Shown: positions 21,427-33,510, counted from the stretch's first letter. The stretch: DNA of 64,000 bases from Stachybotrys elegans (GCA_020746835.1 JAGPNK010000001.1:3844001-3908000); one strand, 5' to 3'. Program-made: numbers and translations. The notes: generated by a model not told the origin, from the sequence alone.

Positions 21427-24400
21427 CTATACCGCTTGGCTGTAGGTCGAGCCGATGCGGCCTCGCCCGTACTTCCAATACTTGCGGAACTCGTCCGCCC
21501 AGAACACTGTGCTGCAAAGCAGCATCAGTCTTCCTAGATCCGACAGGTAAAGGCCTTCAGTTTGGAAGACCTCTTGCAGCCAGGGTGCGTAGATGACGAG
21601 CAGCTGGCACACCAAGCTGAGAGACACTGCCCAGTTGAATAGGGTGTTGGAAAATAATCCCACCTCGCCGCGCAGCACCGACTTTGACTCGGACCGGCAG
21701 CTCAGCGCGTTGAACATGTCGAACAAAACAAAGCACGTAAAGGTCATGGTCGTGTCGCGGCGAGATACCTCACCGCTGCCCAGCATCTCGTGTCGGTAGA
21801 CCATGATTGTCCCAACCATGATGATGGATGCGGACATCAAAACTCGCTTCAGCAATGCGCGTGTGAGCACGGCATCGTTGCGCTTCCGTGGAGGCCGGTT
21901 CATCACGTCTGGGTCGACGCCTTCAACACCCAATGACTGTGCCGGAGGTCCATCCATGATGATATCTATTCACAAGTCAGCCGCTGCTCCTCGGGATGCT
22001 CTTATTGAACTTACTGATCCATAAAATCTGCATTGCGTTGAGCGGCGTCTTGAAGCCGAAGCAGGTGCAGAGGAAGACCAGAGCCAAGCTGGCAGCACTA
22101 GTGCTCAGCTGGAAGGTCAGGAAGTTCTGGATGTTGTTGAAGATTCCCTTACCCTCCTCGATCGCTCGTAGAATTGTCGAGAAGTCGTCATCCGTCAGGA
22201 TCATATCCGCAGCCTCCTTGGCCACATCCGTACCGTGACGACCCATGGAAATGCCAATATCTGCCTTCTTCAGAGCAGGGGCATCGTTGACGCCGTCTCC
22301 GGTCATGGCAACGATGTCTCCGCGAGCCTGAAGCGCCTTGACGATTCTCATCTTGTGGTCAGGGTTTGTTCGGGCAAAAATGGTCGTGTGCTCTACTGCC
22401 TGTGTCAGATCTGCGTCCGACATTTCGTCCACCTCATCTCCCCTGAGCACTGGCTTCACTGTCGTCTGGCTGGCGGTGTGGCCGCTGGGAACCGCAACCG
22501 TCATACCCAGCTGCCTGCCGATAGCGAGGGCAGTGGTTTCTGAGTCGCCCGTGATCATGATGACCTTGACGCCGCCTCGCATCAACCTGCTGATGGCCCG
22601 ACCAACACCGTGTCTCGGCGGGTCACTCATTCCCACCAAACCGGCAAAGGTAAGATTCTTGAAGGCTTCCTCGCACAGCCCAGGGCTATCAGCTCTGTCC
22701 TGGCCGGGAGTGCCGCTGCGTGATGCGGCTGCCGTCCCTCTCCTTGATGACCTCGAGACTGCACCGCTGGCAAATGCCAAGACTCGCAGACCTTTGATAG
22801 CCAGAGCATCGGCGGCTTGAATGGCTTCCTGGCGACGTGCAGAGTCGAGCACAATTTCTCGTCCATCCTTGTCAACATAGGTGTCGCACGCTTCCAAAAC
22901 CTTTTCAACGGACCCCTTCATGTAGGCAAACTCCTTGTCACTTTTCGAGTCCGAGCCAATCGTCACTCCCATCCATTTCCTCTCGGAGCTGAAGGGAACC
23001 TCGCCAACACGAGGTCCGAGAGAGTCACGAATGTCGTACTCCTTGAACTTGTCCAGTAGATCCAGCATTGCCACATCGGTCGGTTGCCCAACCCATCTGG
23101 TCCGCGCCGAGGTCTCTTCGCGACCCATCGTGGAGGACAGGACAGCTGTTGCCGCGGCACCATTCTCGATGAATTTTTGCGCAAGGCGTGCATTGTTGGC
23201 AATGTTTCCAATTCGGAGGATGCGAAGACTAGCCTGGCTTGGCTTGGTCTCCAATTCCTCAGCATCTGATGCGAGGTCGAGAGCATCGCCAGCCCCAAAG
23301 AACCACATCCTTGTGGTTGTCATATGATTCGTAGTCAGTGTTCCTGCGCAATTGGTCAGCTTAGCGACATCCAATCGGGGAAATTGTACACAAACCTGTT
23401 TTATCCGTGCAGACGACATTGACAGAACCGAGGGTTTCGACTTTTGGCATTCTCCTCACAATGGCATTTTGCTTTGCCATGCGGTGTACCCCAAGCGCCA
23501 GGGTGACAGTCACGATGATCGGGAGGCCCTCAGGGATTGCAGCGACGGCTAGCGAGATGGAAATGGTGAAGATTTCCAGCAGCTTCTTGCCTTGCAGCCA
23601 GCCAACCAGCGAGATGAGACCAATGACCACGAATGACGCTTTACTGAGTTGCGAGCCAAGCTCATCCATGGAGAGCTGAAGTGGGGACCGCGGGCTCTCT
23701 GTTCCCGAGACACTCGTGGCAATGGTGCCGAAGTGCGTGCTGCCACCAGTAGCAAAGACAATGCCCTGTCCATGTCCAGACTTGACGAGGGTGCCCATAT
23801 AGGCTACGTTGTGCCTCTCGTCACCCTCGGGCAGTCCACCGTTTGCCGGCGACAACGAGCCGTTCTTGAAGCTGCCAATCGTAGGGGTGAATATCTTCCT
23901 AGGGCGCGCTTCCGTTGTGACTCTGACCGGCTCGGTTTCTCCCGTGAGGTTCGAGGCATCAATGGTCAGGTCTGCCGCCTTGGTAACTCGAATATCGGCG
24001 GGGATGCGATCTCCGGTGGTGAAGAGCACCAGATCTCCAGGAACAAGGTGCGCAGCCATGGCCTTTGTGGAGGCGACGGCCAGAACAGCGTCGACTGGTG
24101 TAGACGGTGGAGGAGTTCCCACGGCGTTCTCATCCTCGACGACGCTGGGTGGCCAGGAAGTCATGCTGAGCGGCGCGGCTGATTTGCTTCCAGGGCCGCG
24201 CACCAGGTTGGCATGGTTGGGAACAAGGTGGTTCAGCGCTTCTATCGACTTCTCGGACCTGTACTCCTGGACGAAGCCCACTGTGACGACAATGGTGACG
24301 GCTACCGCGATGCTGAGAGCGTCATCCATGTTACCAAGCAGCAGGGAAGCGCCAGCAGACACCAGCAGCAGAGCAATGAGCGGCTCTTGGAACTGTTTTA

Positions 24401-24777
24401 CGAATCGGAGCCATAGCGGTTCGGGCTCTTCGTGTGGGATCTCGTTGGGGCCATGGTCGCGGAGACGGTTCAGGGCCTCGGTTTCGGTAAGGCCCTGGGT
24501 GAGTGACGTTCGTAGCCGTGCAGCTGCTTCGCTCGGCGTCATGTATGAGTATTCCTCTGCGACACCCTATTCTCCCGGGTCAGTGGCGGCCGTGGCAGAG
24601 CTGTTCAGATAGCCTTACACGCGCATGGGAGGATGATGTCCGGGCATGTCGACTAGGTCTAGCGGGTCGGGCGCTCTCGATTGCATCGTCGGGGGGACCG
24701 CTGAGGGTAGGAATGCCTGTCGTGGGAAGCAGAGGCTCGACTCGCGAGCCTCTCAGCTCCCCGAGTGGCAGTTGCAT
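21427..24777 (-). CDS. PMR1: Calcium/manganese-transporting P-type ATPase, PMR1 type
   Basis: Golgi secretory-pathway Ca2+/Mn2+ pump (P2A/SPCA). Four exons (24777-24619, 24566-23396, 23343-22015, 21965-21427) give 1065 residues. After an N-terminal extension comes the cation ATPase N domain ([14 protein letters not shown]). M1-M2 and [17 protein letters not shown] follow, which is typical of PMR1. The actuator TGET, M4 AIPEGLPI and the phosphorylation motif CTDKTGTLTTN come next, with Asp441 as the phosphorylated residue. The intron splits the Gly codon of DKTG. The nucleotide domain and hinge [21 protein letters not shown] lie near residue 790. M5-M10 end in the last exon ([16 protein letters not shown]). 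A proline- and serine-rich insert sits between the actuator strands (about 24100-24200), which is longer than in yeast. Confidence 0.93.
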
Positions 24778-25594
24778 GGCGACTTATGCTCGGTTGGTCA
24801 CTGGTCGCCTGTCGGCCGTGGACACAAAGGGGCACAAGGATTACGGGCCAGATGGCAGTTGACCGCGCATCGTTGTTGGGCTCGGTTCGTGTACGATTGG
24901 TCTCGCGCTGGCCGGGGATGGTTGCAAGGTCGGCGGTAGCAGAATCCTGATCAAGTCAAGCAGCCCTGAGGAGTTTGGGCAACGCTGTCAACAAGGAGTG
25001 GGAATTTAGCAGCAAAAAGGGAATTATCGATATTGACAGCATGTACTCGCTAACGGACGAGGTAATGGCCAAAGTGGAGACGGATGTTGAGGATGGGCGG
25101 CTTGAAATGGCTTAGCCTGGATAGAGGAGTCTACTGAGGCGCTGGTCAGGGGTTGCTCTATCGGAACGACGGGGGGTGACAGGGCTACAATGGGCGATCA
25201 GTGGCCGAAGCTCTGGGGAACAACTGCATCTGCATCCACATTCCTGGTATGCGGGAGCAACTGGTTTATTTTCTTCAGTTCAGTTAATAAATCCGATTCT
25301 AATTTGCTTGAGAGAAGGGGGAAGCTTGCCAATGGCTACATAAAGATACTTGTCTATACAATAGAAGACATAGGTACTTCCTCTCTTACAGACCGAAGTA
25401 CTTAGTGCTATGTAGGTATTACCGATGTAGGACTAAATACTAGAACAGAGACCAACGAGCTGGTATTAACTCAACCCAAGATGCAGGCCAAAAAAAGTCA
25501 GCAAATAACGACCACCACTTTTCTTAATTTGGCTGATCAGTTCAGGCCCTGCATTTTTCTTCCCGCATTCCCATTGTCACAACTTGGTCTTATC
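24778..25594. other. Intergenic, PMR1 promoter and unassigned sequence
   Basis: About 820 bases with no supportable gene. The part near 24778 should be the PMR1 promoter. Sequence after 25250 is AT-rich. Confidence 0.5.
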
Positions 25595-26324
25595 ATGGCA
25601 GATTCTACGCCAGAATTCGGCAGTTTCAATGAGGCGCACTGTAGCCAGCAGCCGCTGGGCCCCAGCAAGTTTGAGCTGTTCCCGAAGCTGTCCACCGAGC
25701 TTCGCCTCCGGATTTGGGAGCTCAGCCTCCAGAGGTGCCGACTTCTTTTCGGTGAGTTCCATGACGAGCACTGTGACTTGTACGAGTCGATGAATCGCCA
25801 GGCCAGCCATACAGTTTGCTATTCCCACTACCAGTGCATAGTCTCTCACCGGCCACAGGCATGCCCTGGAACCACTCAAGGATGTCCTACTTAATCTGCG
25901 TTGTGTCTGGGGGGGTTGCCTATTTGTAGTCAATAATGGGGCACGGGTGACGGGGAGACGTCTGAACAATTACGAACTGAAGTTGAATCGCTCCGTCCCT
26001 ATTTTCATCGAGTGGCTTGATACCGACCCTCGGCCAATTGACCTAGACCAGACGAAAATAACCTTTTTCGACCACCCCAGAATGATGAAGAAGGCATGGG
26101 ACTACTTCGAGGACTGCATTCTGGGCGATCAGCACAGCCAGCCACTGCAGCGCACGTTTTCCTACGCCATGGCTGAATCGAGGACCCGTCTACCAAAGGT
26201 GACTGATATAGAGACAATGAAAGCATACTTGGATAGAGAGCTTCACAGATGGATAAGTTTTGCCAACATGATGAGTTTGGATCTAATTTTGGACAAGATG
26301 ATCGCAGACATACCCCTTCTGTAG
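25595..26324 (+). pseudogene. 2EXR-domain-like gene with interrupted frame
   Basis: The first part starts at ATG 25595 and contains FELFPKLSTELRLRIWELSL (residues 26-45), the hallmark opening of the fungal 2EXR family, whose function is unknown. That frame stops at 25894. A second frame, open from 25842 to the stop at 26322-26324, continues with family-like sequence (CVWGGCLFVVNNGARVTGRRLNNYELKLN, IFIEWLDTDPRPIDLDQ in separate stretches). The middle of the typical domain, with its LxVxRESR motif, is missing. Either a small intron or an unsequenced or deleted segment joins the parts, or the gene is decayed. I could not find a convincing donor-acceptor pair. Expression or a homologue alignment is needed to decide; the start and end are tentative. 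Confidence 0.5.
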
Positions 26325-27265
26325 CAGGGCTGTGGGTGTTTCCTGGCAGTACATTTGACACATTGAATCAGCAGGAAGACGGAAGCTTGTGGCCCATTTG
26401 ACGGGATGCAAACCAGAGCTTCTGATGGCACATCTTGGCAACACATGAGGCATACAATGTTGAACTTGGGGTGAATAAAGGAAAAAGAAAACAGACGACG
26501 GGTGTAGTTGTTTATACAGTTTCTGTATCTTGGCCTTCCCGATTAGGAGGCACTGAAGAGACACGGGAAGAACAGACCAAAGTGGGAATCAGTACAGGGT
26601 AGGCAGCAGCATGCCAGAGAGTGGGTGCCAAGACATCTGTGGCAAGTGCCCGGAACCGGAGATGATCCCATTCCGGAGCAAAAGGCGGCGCACGATTGGT
26701 CGGACAGGGGTGACCGTGCACGGTGCTGAGGCCTGAAGCCACCCTCCCAGCCCCCAGCCACGCCATTTACCATTTACTTGTAGTACCGCCCAGTCCAGGT
26801 GTTCCAAGCTTAACTCCCCTCCACCTGCCCACGCCCACGCCCAAACTTGAATTTCCCAACACCATCGTCGCTTTGCACCCCATACCCACGCAGCGCAAAT
26901 TGCTCCTCCTTCAGCACAGCGCCGCCGTCGCCGTCGCCCTCGAAACCCCCGCTGCACGCATCTCGACGGCTCGCATTTGCACCGCACTGCTCCATGACTG
27001 CGCGCTATTCCTGTTGCGCTTGAACAGGTCCGACACGAGGTCCGGCGCTTTTGTTTACTGGACCGCCGCTCAACACGCGCTACCGATCCACACCCCTTGC
27101 TGCGTGTCGACTCAACCCACGTCACGCAACGCAACATCTTGCTGCGCGCGCGACTCTAATCCCAATTTTAATCCCGCCATACACCGCGCCCTACCCTTGG
27201 CTGTCAATTAATTCTTCTGTCTCTCATCCATCCATCCTCGCAGCATCGCTGCGTGACGCGGCACC
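26325..27265. other. Intergenic upstream of RAD21
   Basis: About 940 bases without a supportable gene. From 26770 on the plus strand it is C-rich, grading into a CT-rich leader just before the RAD21 ATG. ACGCG occurs at about 27075 and 27256 but no full ACGCGT was seen. Confidence 0.5.
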
Positions 27266-29208
27266 ATGTTCTATCACCCCAGCCTTTTCAAGAAGGATGG
27301 ACCGCTCTCCCGCGTCTGGCGCTCAGCCAACGAGCGCAAGCTGTCCAAGCTGCACATTCTCCAATCCAATGTCGCCGACAGCGTAGAGGCCATCATCATG
27401 CCTAATCAGACGCCCATGGCCCTGCGCCTGACCAGTCAGCTATTGCTCGGTGTCGTGAAAATCTATCAACGCAAGACGCGTTATCTGCTCGATGATTGCA
27501 ACGAGGCTATGCTGAGAATCAAGATGGTGAGCCGCCACTCCATCCGTCCCTGACCCCGCGCCATTCCACTAACGCGATGCAGGCTTTCCGCTCTTCTGGA
27601 AACAACGACATGGCTGCCGAGCTGCAGGTCCCCAACCGCGAGGCTCTACTGCTGCCGGACCGCATCACGCCTTATGACAACCTCGAGCTGCCGCCCCCTC
27701 CCGATGCCTCGTGGCTTCTGTCGCAGGTTGAGGACGTGACGGCTACCCAGGTTGGCCGCAAGGGTCGCGTCAGCAACAACCGCGACATCAACCTCCAGGA
27801 AGACTTTGACAACAGCCAGTACCTCCAGGATTCGAACGGCCTTGATGACGACGCGCTGGTACCCATGGAGGACCTAGATCTCGAGCTGGAGTTCGGAATC
27901 GACATGGAGGGCGAGGTCACCGAGAGCATCGAAATGGGTCGAGACGCGCCGGCCCCACGCGACGTGGAGGATGACGTGTTTAGCGAGGTCGACATCATGC
28001 CTCGACAAAAGGAGGGTGGTGATCGAGAAGTCTCGATGGCCCTCGACTTCGGCGACGACACCGTCCGTATTGCCGGCGACGAGGGCGATATCGAGATGGG
28101 TGACGATGGCATCCATTTCCACCCCGAGGACGAATCCGCGATGCCTCCCATGACGGCTCCCGGCATGGAGCGCGCTCGCATCTCGGAGTCACCGCTCTCC
28201 GACATCGATGAGCAGTTCGCCAAGGAGGTCGAGGCCGAGTACACAGCTCTCAACACGGATCTCTACGAACCACAGGAGGACACGGAGCACACCTTGGTCC
28301 GACGACCCGCTCAGCGCGCCAAGAAGCAGAAGATTATGATGCCCGACGATGAGATCTCCCTGTCGAGTGCTCACATCAAGCAGCAGCAGGCTGACCGCAA
28401 GAACATTCTCAAGACGGCATCCTTCCTCCCCCGCGACCCTTTCCTGCTGGCCCTGATGAACATGCAAAAGAACGGCGACTTTGTGTCCTCGATTATGAAT
28501 GAGGGCCGCAGCGCCGCATGGGCCCCTGAGCTCCGTGGCATTCTCTCCCTAGACACTGTGCGTGGAGCCAGCGAGCTGAAGCGGAAGCGAGACAGCGGAA
28601 TCGCCGACGTGGAGAGCGACCATGGCGCCAAGTCGCCGCGTCTGGAACTCGGTGATGACACGGACTTTACGATTGAAGGAGGCCTCATGATGAGGCAGAG
28701 CCTCGGACCCGAGGGCACGATACTGGAAATTCCTGCTGACGAAGGCATGGTGACGGCAATTGAAGAAGAAGCCGGCAGCCCCATGCCCGCCTTTGACGAG
28801 ACGACGGCACCTCTGGTCCACCCTCAGGACAGCGGACCGGTGTCTGTCGGTACCAAGCACGCAGTCCACATCCTCCGCGATCTGTTTGGACCCGAGGCTG
28901 CCACGAGCGCAGAGAAGCGAATGGAGTCGTCAGTGGTGTTCCACGAGCTCTTCCCGGAGCACCAGACCACCAAGGCCGACGCGACCAAGATGTTCTTTGA
29001 GTGCCTGGTGCTGGCAACCAAGGATGCCATCAAGGTCGAGCAGGGTCCCGGTCTCGGCGACCCCATCCGCGTGCGAGGAAAGCGTGGTCTCTGGGGAGAC
29101 TGGGCCGAGAGAGAGGCTGGTGGTGAGATCTCGACACAGGACGAGCAGGAGCAGAACGAGCCCGAGCAGGCTGCCGTTTCTGCCCCCGCTGTTGCTGTGT
29201 CAGCATGA
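27266..29208 (+). CDS. RAD21: Cohesin kleisin subunit, RAD21/SCC1/MCD1 type
   Basis: Mitotic kleisin that closes the SMC1-SMC3 ring and is cut by separase at anaphase. Two exons (27266-27526 and 27583-29208) give 628 residues. The N-terminal Rad21/Rec8 domain (residues 1 to about 100) shows MFYHPSLFKKDGPLSRVW, ERKLSKLHILQSNV and GVVKIYQRKTRYLLDDCNEA. A long acidic, low-complexity middle follows. The C-terminal winged helix that binds SMC1 ends near residue 600 (VVFHELFPEH, ADATKMFFECLVLATKDAI). A separase-type motif SIEMGRD places the likely cut after Arg207. The N-terminal match and mitotic-type cleavage site favour Rad21 over meiotic Rec8. It starts at the first ATG, in good context (CACCATG). 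Confidence 0.92.
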
Positions 29209-29944
29209 GATGGAAACCTTCGGCGCACGTCTATTACGACGGTTCTAGCGAAAGCGTTGGATGCCCGCTCATGTACATCAATATGCTGATGCCTCTTGTT
29301 TATTTTTCACGGCACGATTGTTTCCTCAGAGGCGTTGCAGGCGTTGGCGAGATACCATAGGCCATGGGATCAGGATTGGACAGGACTTGGGAAAAGAAGA
29401 TCAGTGAATGTGTGGTGGACCAAGATGCTGGATTACGATTCGTTTCACTGTAGAAGCTTTTAGTATAGTTGTGATTCTGGTTGAAGCCCTCCCCTTTTGG
29501 CAGGGCAAATATAGTAGATTTAGCTACCCATCCCGGGGATCTTTGCGCCTTTTCTTGACTGCTTCCTGTCGAAAGGTGAGTAACATGATATGGACGAATG
29601 GTCCTAAGCCTACCGTTCCAGGTGAGTGTTGGTAGGGCCCTATGTATATCAACAGCATGACCCCCGCACGTCGGGCACTCGACGAGGCTCTGCTATCTGC
29701 CGCCCTCCTCCCACACAAACTGGATGGGAGGGCACCACATGCGATTTCCTGCAGCAGCTATTGGCGAGGCGTCCGGCAAGGCATCCAAAGTGCAGCAATG
29801 TCTGCGTTTAGGCTGTTCTCACAAACTGTTGGGTTGAGATGCATATATAGTCCAGAACCGCACGTATGCCCCGACAACTGGCAGCTGTAGCTCTGCACAC
29901 CATGGTTCTTACTCTAGCACTGTGAGGCGCGTTTACGAATATTC
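29209..29944. other. Intergenic between RAD21 and the STAND-N protein gene
   Basis: 736 bases with no supportable gene or repeat. Confidence 0.5.
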
Positions 29945-32448
29945 ATGGCAGAACTAGGCGTAGCTGCCAGCGTCCTCACGCTCTGGGACAGCGCGGTCAA
30001 GATCGTCCACTTCGCAGTCTCGGTCAAGGACGCGCCCGGTGCATGGCAGAAGTACTGCGATGACCTCCGAATGGTCGCTTGGGTAGGTTCGAGGAGCTTG
30101 GCTTTTTGTCCAAGGGGGCTAACGTTGGCGATTAGATCCATAAGATAATCCAAGACAAGATCGACAAGTCCGACGAGTCCTCTGATCTCCGCTGCCTTAC
30201 TATCGACGATGATGGAACACATTATCCAGTTGTCCAGTACATGAACAATCGGCTGAAGGTTGCGGAAAACGAGGCATCAACACTCTTGAAAAGATTCAAG
30301 CTACTCGAGAAGCAGAGTGCCACCCAGCCATCGCCAACGAGACTGAGTTCGATTGTGCGATTCTTCGAACGCTGGAGGCGGACGGGAAAGAAGGTAGCAT
30401 TCGTGCTCGAACAAGATGCCATTGAGCACTTGATGGAAGCAATCAAACGCGCCCGGGAGCATCTGCAACTAGTCCTGCAGTTGGTATTGCTCGAAGAAGT
30501 CAACTCTGGGTACGTCCACTATGACACCCAGTCTTGCTCCCAATGAAGCCTCAGCTGATTGAAACTCTTTAGCCAGCAGGAATCGGGCAACTGCCTTAAA
30601 TCTATCCTAAAGGAGGTATTGGAATCTGGCAGACTTCTCAAAGAGTTGAAAGAGAAGATGCAGCATGTCAGAATCGGGATCTCGATAGGGCAAGACCCGT
30701 CTTCCACCGAATCCCCTACAGCTTCCCTACGCATGGCAAGGCGATTTGTCAACTCTACCAAGAATAAATTGAACCTAAAGTCCCCCGTCTCGGTCTCTTC
30801 TCGACAGAGTCATCAAGGTTACTTGACCCAAGACCGCAATCAAGATACGGATGGGAATCAGCAACACGCCGATACCAACGCTGAGGTCAATGCAGACACA
30901 GAAAAAACCATAATAGGAGACCCATCTACGGATCCTCTGGCCCCCAATGAGGATACTACGGAATACGGTCTCATCTGTGAGTGGAATACTGGGAGGATAT
31001 ATCAGGTCCCCATCCACTCTACAGACTATGAAGGTGCATTCAGCCCTCGTGATCATGACCGCAGGACTCTTCGACCTACACTCAGCCTCCAGGGCCCTGA
31101 AACCGGCTCTCCTAGTCCTCCTTCTGATCTTGCAGTTGTTCTGCACAATTCTGAAGACAGCACTAGTGATTCTTCCCAGGATAGTACTCTTGGTTCTTCT
31201 GCTGATTTCGCAATTGTCCCTTATGGTCCCGAACACGGCACTCCTGATTCTTCTGATGAGCGGGCAATCGCCCCTTATTATGCTGAGCACGGTACCCCCA
31301 ATTTTTCTGCTGAACGTGCAGTCGTCCCTTATGACCTTGCGCCAGTCACTTTTCAATTTATTCGGCTTGATGAGCTGTTGGAATCTTGGCTGGTGCCTGC
31401 TTGGGAACTTGACAGGTATGAATCGATAACAGATATCGTGGAGACGGCAATGGTAGTATACGCACAAACTGCTCGATTTCCCGACCAATCTAGGGAGGAA
31501 GATGACGAAGATGCTCCGTTTTCCGACCAATCTAGCGAGGACGATGATGAAGATGCTCGATTTCCCGACCAACCTGGCGAGGACGACGATGAAGAAGCTT
31601 TCGGATTGCTGCGTGCTGTCATCAACGAAGAGCTATCAGATGATGTGAGGATCGATGATTTCAGGCTTCTTATCGAATTCATGCGCCTGGCGCTCAAGTA
31701 TAAAGATGCAATCGGAGACGAACCCATCAAACAGGCAAAAGTCTGGGTGGCAGATTTACAGCCTTCAACTTCTTTCGACAATGACGCCCTTGCATGGCTC
31801 TGGATCATGTGGCAGCTGGATCTAAGAGAGGAGTTTAAGAAGCTGTCAGCAACAATACTACGGCAAGCAAAAATCCCGCCCTCAAGCTATGAAGATAGCC
31901 ATGGCGTGAGGCTTCCTGATTCCATCTTAGGTACTGCCACTGCTCTGTTGTACGGTGCATTGCTGAATCTTTGTGTAGAGAAACTTGATGAGCGACGGTC
32001 AACTGCCTTGTTGAGAATCAGGCAGGGGATCGAGTCTGAACTGAACTTGTACCGCCAGCAGTATTCGGCGAGCCTTGAAGACGGCACTCGGTGCAGCATC
32101 GAAAATTCCTCGCTTGAATTTGGCTATTTGAAGTTGGAAAGCGACAGGTGGCTGCTGATGACTGACAGTCGATATTTCCGTGGCACGAGCTTCGAAGATG
32201 TCCATGATAAGATTTCTCACATGTTGAACTTCGCAAATCGGGAAGCCATCCAAGTCAGCCCACATATTGTACCTGTGTATCAACCAATATCCATGCTATC
32301 CGTGCTTGTTCCAGTCCTCTCTGCAGGCTTGCAGACATATGGTCTCTCTGCATTGCATCGTGGCAACCATACCAGGGACAGGCTTCAAGACTTGGTTGCT
32401 GAGTTGGACGGGGAAGACTGGGGAATTGACCTACCAAGACAAGATTGA
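29945..32448 (+). CDS. Uncharacterised protein with fungal STAND-associated N-terminal domain and two tandem repeat arrays
   Basis: Three exons (29945-30082, 30136-30509, 30573-32448) give 795 residues. The opening MAELGVAASVLTLWDSAVKIV resembles the helical N-terminal domains found on fungal NACHT/ankyrin (STAND) proteins, some related to HeLo-like cell-death domains. Residues about 1-230 are predicted helical. There is no NTPase P-loop and no ankyrin or WD repeats, so the usual sensor part is absent. The middle has an 18-residue repeat (31198-31359, consensus S-A-E-R-A-I-V-P-Y-x-x-E-H-G-T-P) and an acidic 14-residue repeat present three times (31471-31596, consensus ARFPDQSSEDDDED). The C-terminal 280 residues are unlike any family I know. 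Codon use looks less GC-biased than its neighbours, which fits a lineage-specific gene. Function unknown. Confidence 0.75.
31198..31359 (+). repeat. In-frame 54-base tandem repeat (three units)
   Basis: Units at 31198-31251, 31252-31305 and a diverging third at 31306-31359 encode an 18-residue repeat with PY and EHGTP cores. A weaker related unit (DLAVVLHNSEDSTSDS) precedes them. The repeats are coding and keep frame. Confidence 0.8.
31471..31596 (+). repeat. In-frame 42-base acidic tandem repeat (three units)
   Basis: Three consecutive 42-base units (31471-31512, 31513-31554, 31555-31596) encode A-R/P-F-P/S-D-Q-S/P-x-E-x-D-D-E-D/E. The DNA copies are close enough to be recent duplications. 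Confidence 0.88.
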
Positions 32449-32855
32449 CACCAGAGACGAACGGTTCCCAAGCGAGTTTCATTTTGAGTGTTGTGCATAG
32501 TGGCCCATAAGCGAGCGTACGAGATAGTTTGCGTGAATGCACTTTGTTATCAACGACTAAAGTTGGCTCCCTGGTTGGATGTGATCAACATATTGGAGGG
32601 AGGTAATTCAGTGGGTTAGAGCTGAAGGCACCACTAAGGGTGCGAACGAGGTGCTGATTGGCAAACCCCGCGACACCCACCTTGAACCAAACGGCATCAT
32701 CAGATTCAACAAACACACAACAAACTCCTTTATTTCCAGACACAGGGACCAAGCCGAGCTTTTTCAATACCTATCGTACACTGCACCACAACGCCGCTCG
32801 TTCACCCCAGCCGCAGCACTCGAGGGAGCTCCCGTAAACCAGCAGCAACCCCACC
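32449..32855. other. Intergenic upstream of tubulin cofactor A
   Basis: 407 bases with no supportable gene. The last 150 bases are C-rich and probably contain the RBL2 promoter and leader. Confidence 0.5.
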
Positions 32856-33287
32856 ATGCCCCCGCCATCGCAGCTCGTCATCGCAACCAACTCGGTGCGT
32901 CGCTTGCTCAAGGAGGAGGCCTCGTACCACAAGGAGCTTGCGCAGCAGCAAGAGGCCATCAAGAAGCTCGAGGAGAAGACCAAGAGCGGGCAGGGAAACG
33001 AGGACGACAATGCAGAGTACATGCTCAAGCAGCAGGTGGGCCAGCTCCAGCCCCAGGCACTCGCTACCTCTCTCCTTTCTACAGAACTAACCTTGTACGC
33101 ACAGCAACTGGCAGTCGACCAGACCAAGGCCGTATTCGGCCCCCTGCGAGAACGCATCGATGCCGCCGTCGAGAAGCTAGAGGAGAAGGTCGCCTTGGAG
33201 GAGAGCAGCGGCGCGCCGGATGCGGAAATCGAGCAGGCCAAGGCTGCTCTTGAGGAGGCCAAGTCGACCAAGAATGGATCGGCATGA
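32856..33287 (+). CDS. RBL2: Tubulin-specific chaperone A (TBCA/Rbl2)
   Basis: Small chaperone that binds beta-tubulin during alpha/beta dimer assembly. Two exons (32856-33035 and 33105-33287) joined in phase 0 give 120 residues, the family's normal size. The sequence is almost entirely heptad-patterned helix, as in the three-helix TBCA bundle. Matching blocks are QLVIATNSVRRLLKEEASYH, KELAQQQEAIKKLEE and VDQTKAVFGPLRERIDAAVEKLEE. The intron joins MLKQQ to QLAVDQT. It is convergent with THOC7, 223 bases apart. Confidence 0.9.
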   Translation: MPPPSQLVIATNSVRRLLKEEASYHKELAQQQEAIKKLEEKTKSGQGNEDDNAEYMLKQQVGQLQPQALATSLLSTELTLYAQQLAVDQTKAVFGPLRERIDAAVEKLEEKVALEESSGAPDAEIEQAKAALEEAKSTKNGSA

Positions 33288-33510
33288 GGAGGACAGCGAG
33301 GAATATTAACGAGTCTTTTTGGGCGAGAAGAGGGGAAATATACCACATGCAAAAGCCGCTCCAGTGAAACGTAGCAAGAGCAAGGAAGCAAATAATATAC
33401 CATTAGCCAGCCAACTCCGTCTCGTTGGGTATCCCATCTGTGGAAACTACCGTACGCATTATACATAAAAAGAAAGAAAAAAATAAATAGAAAATATTTC
33501 CAGGGAAAGT

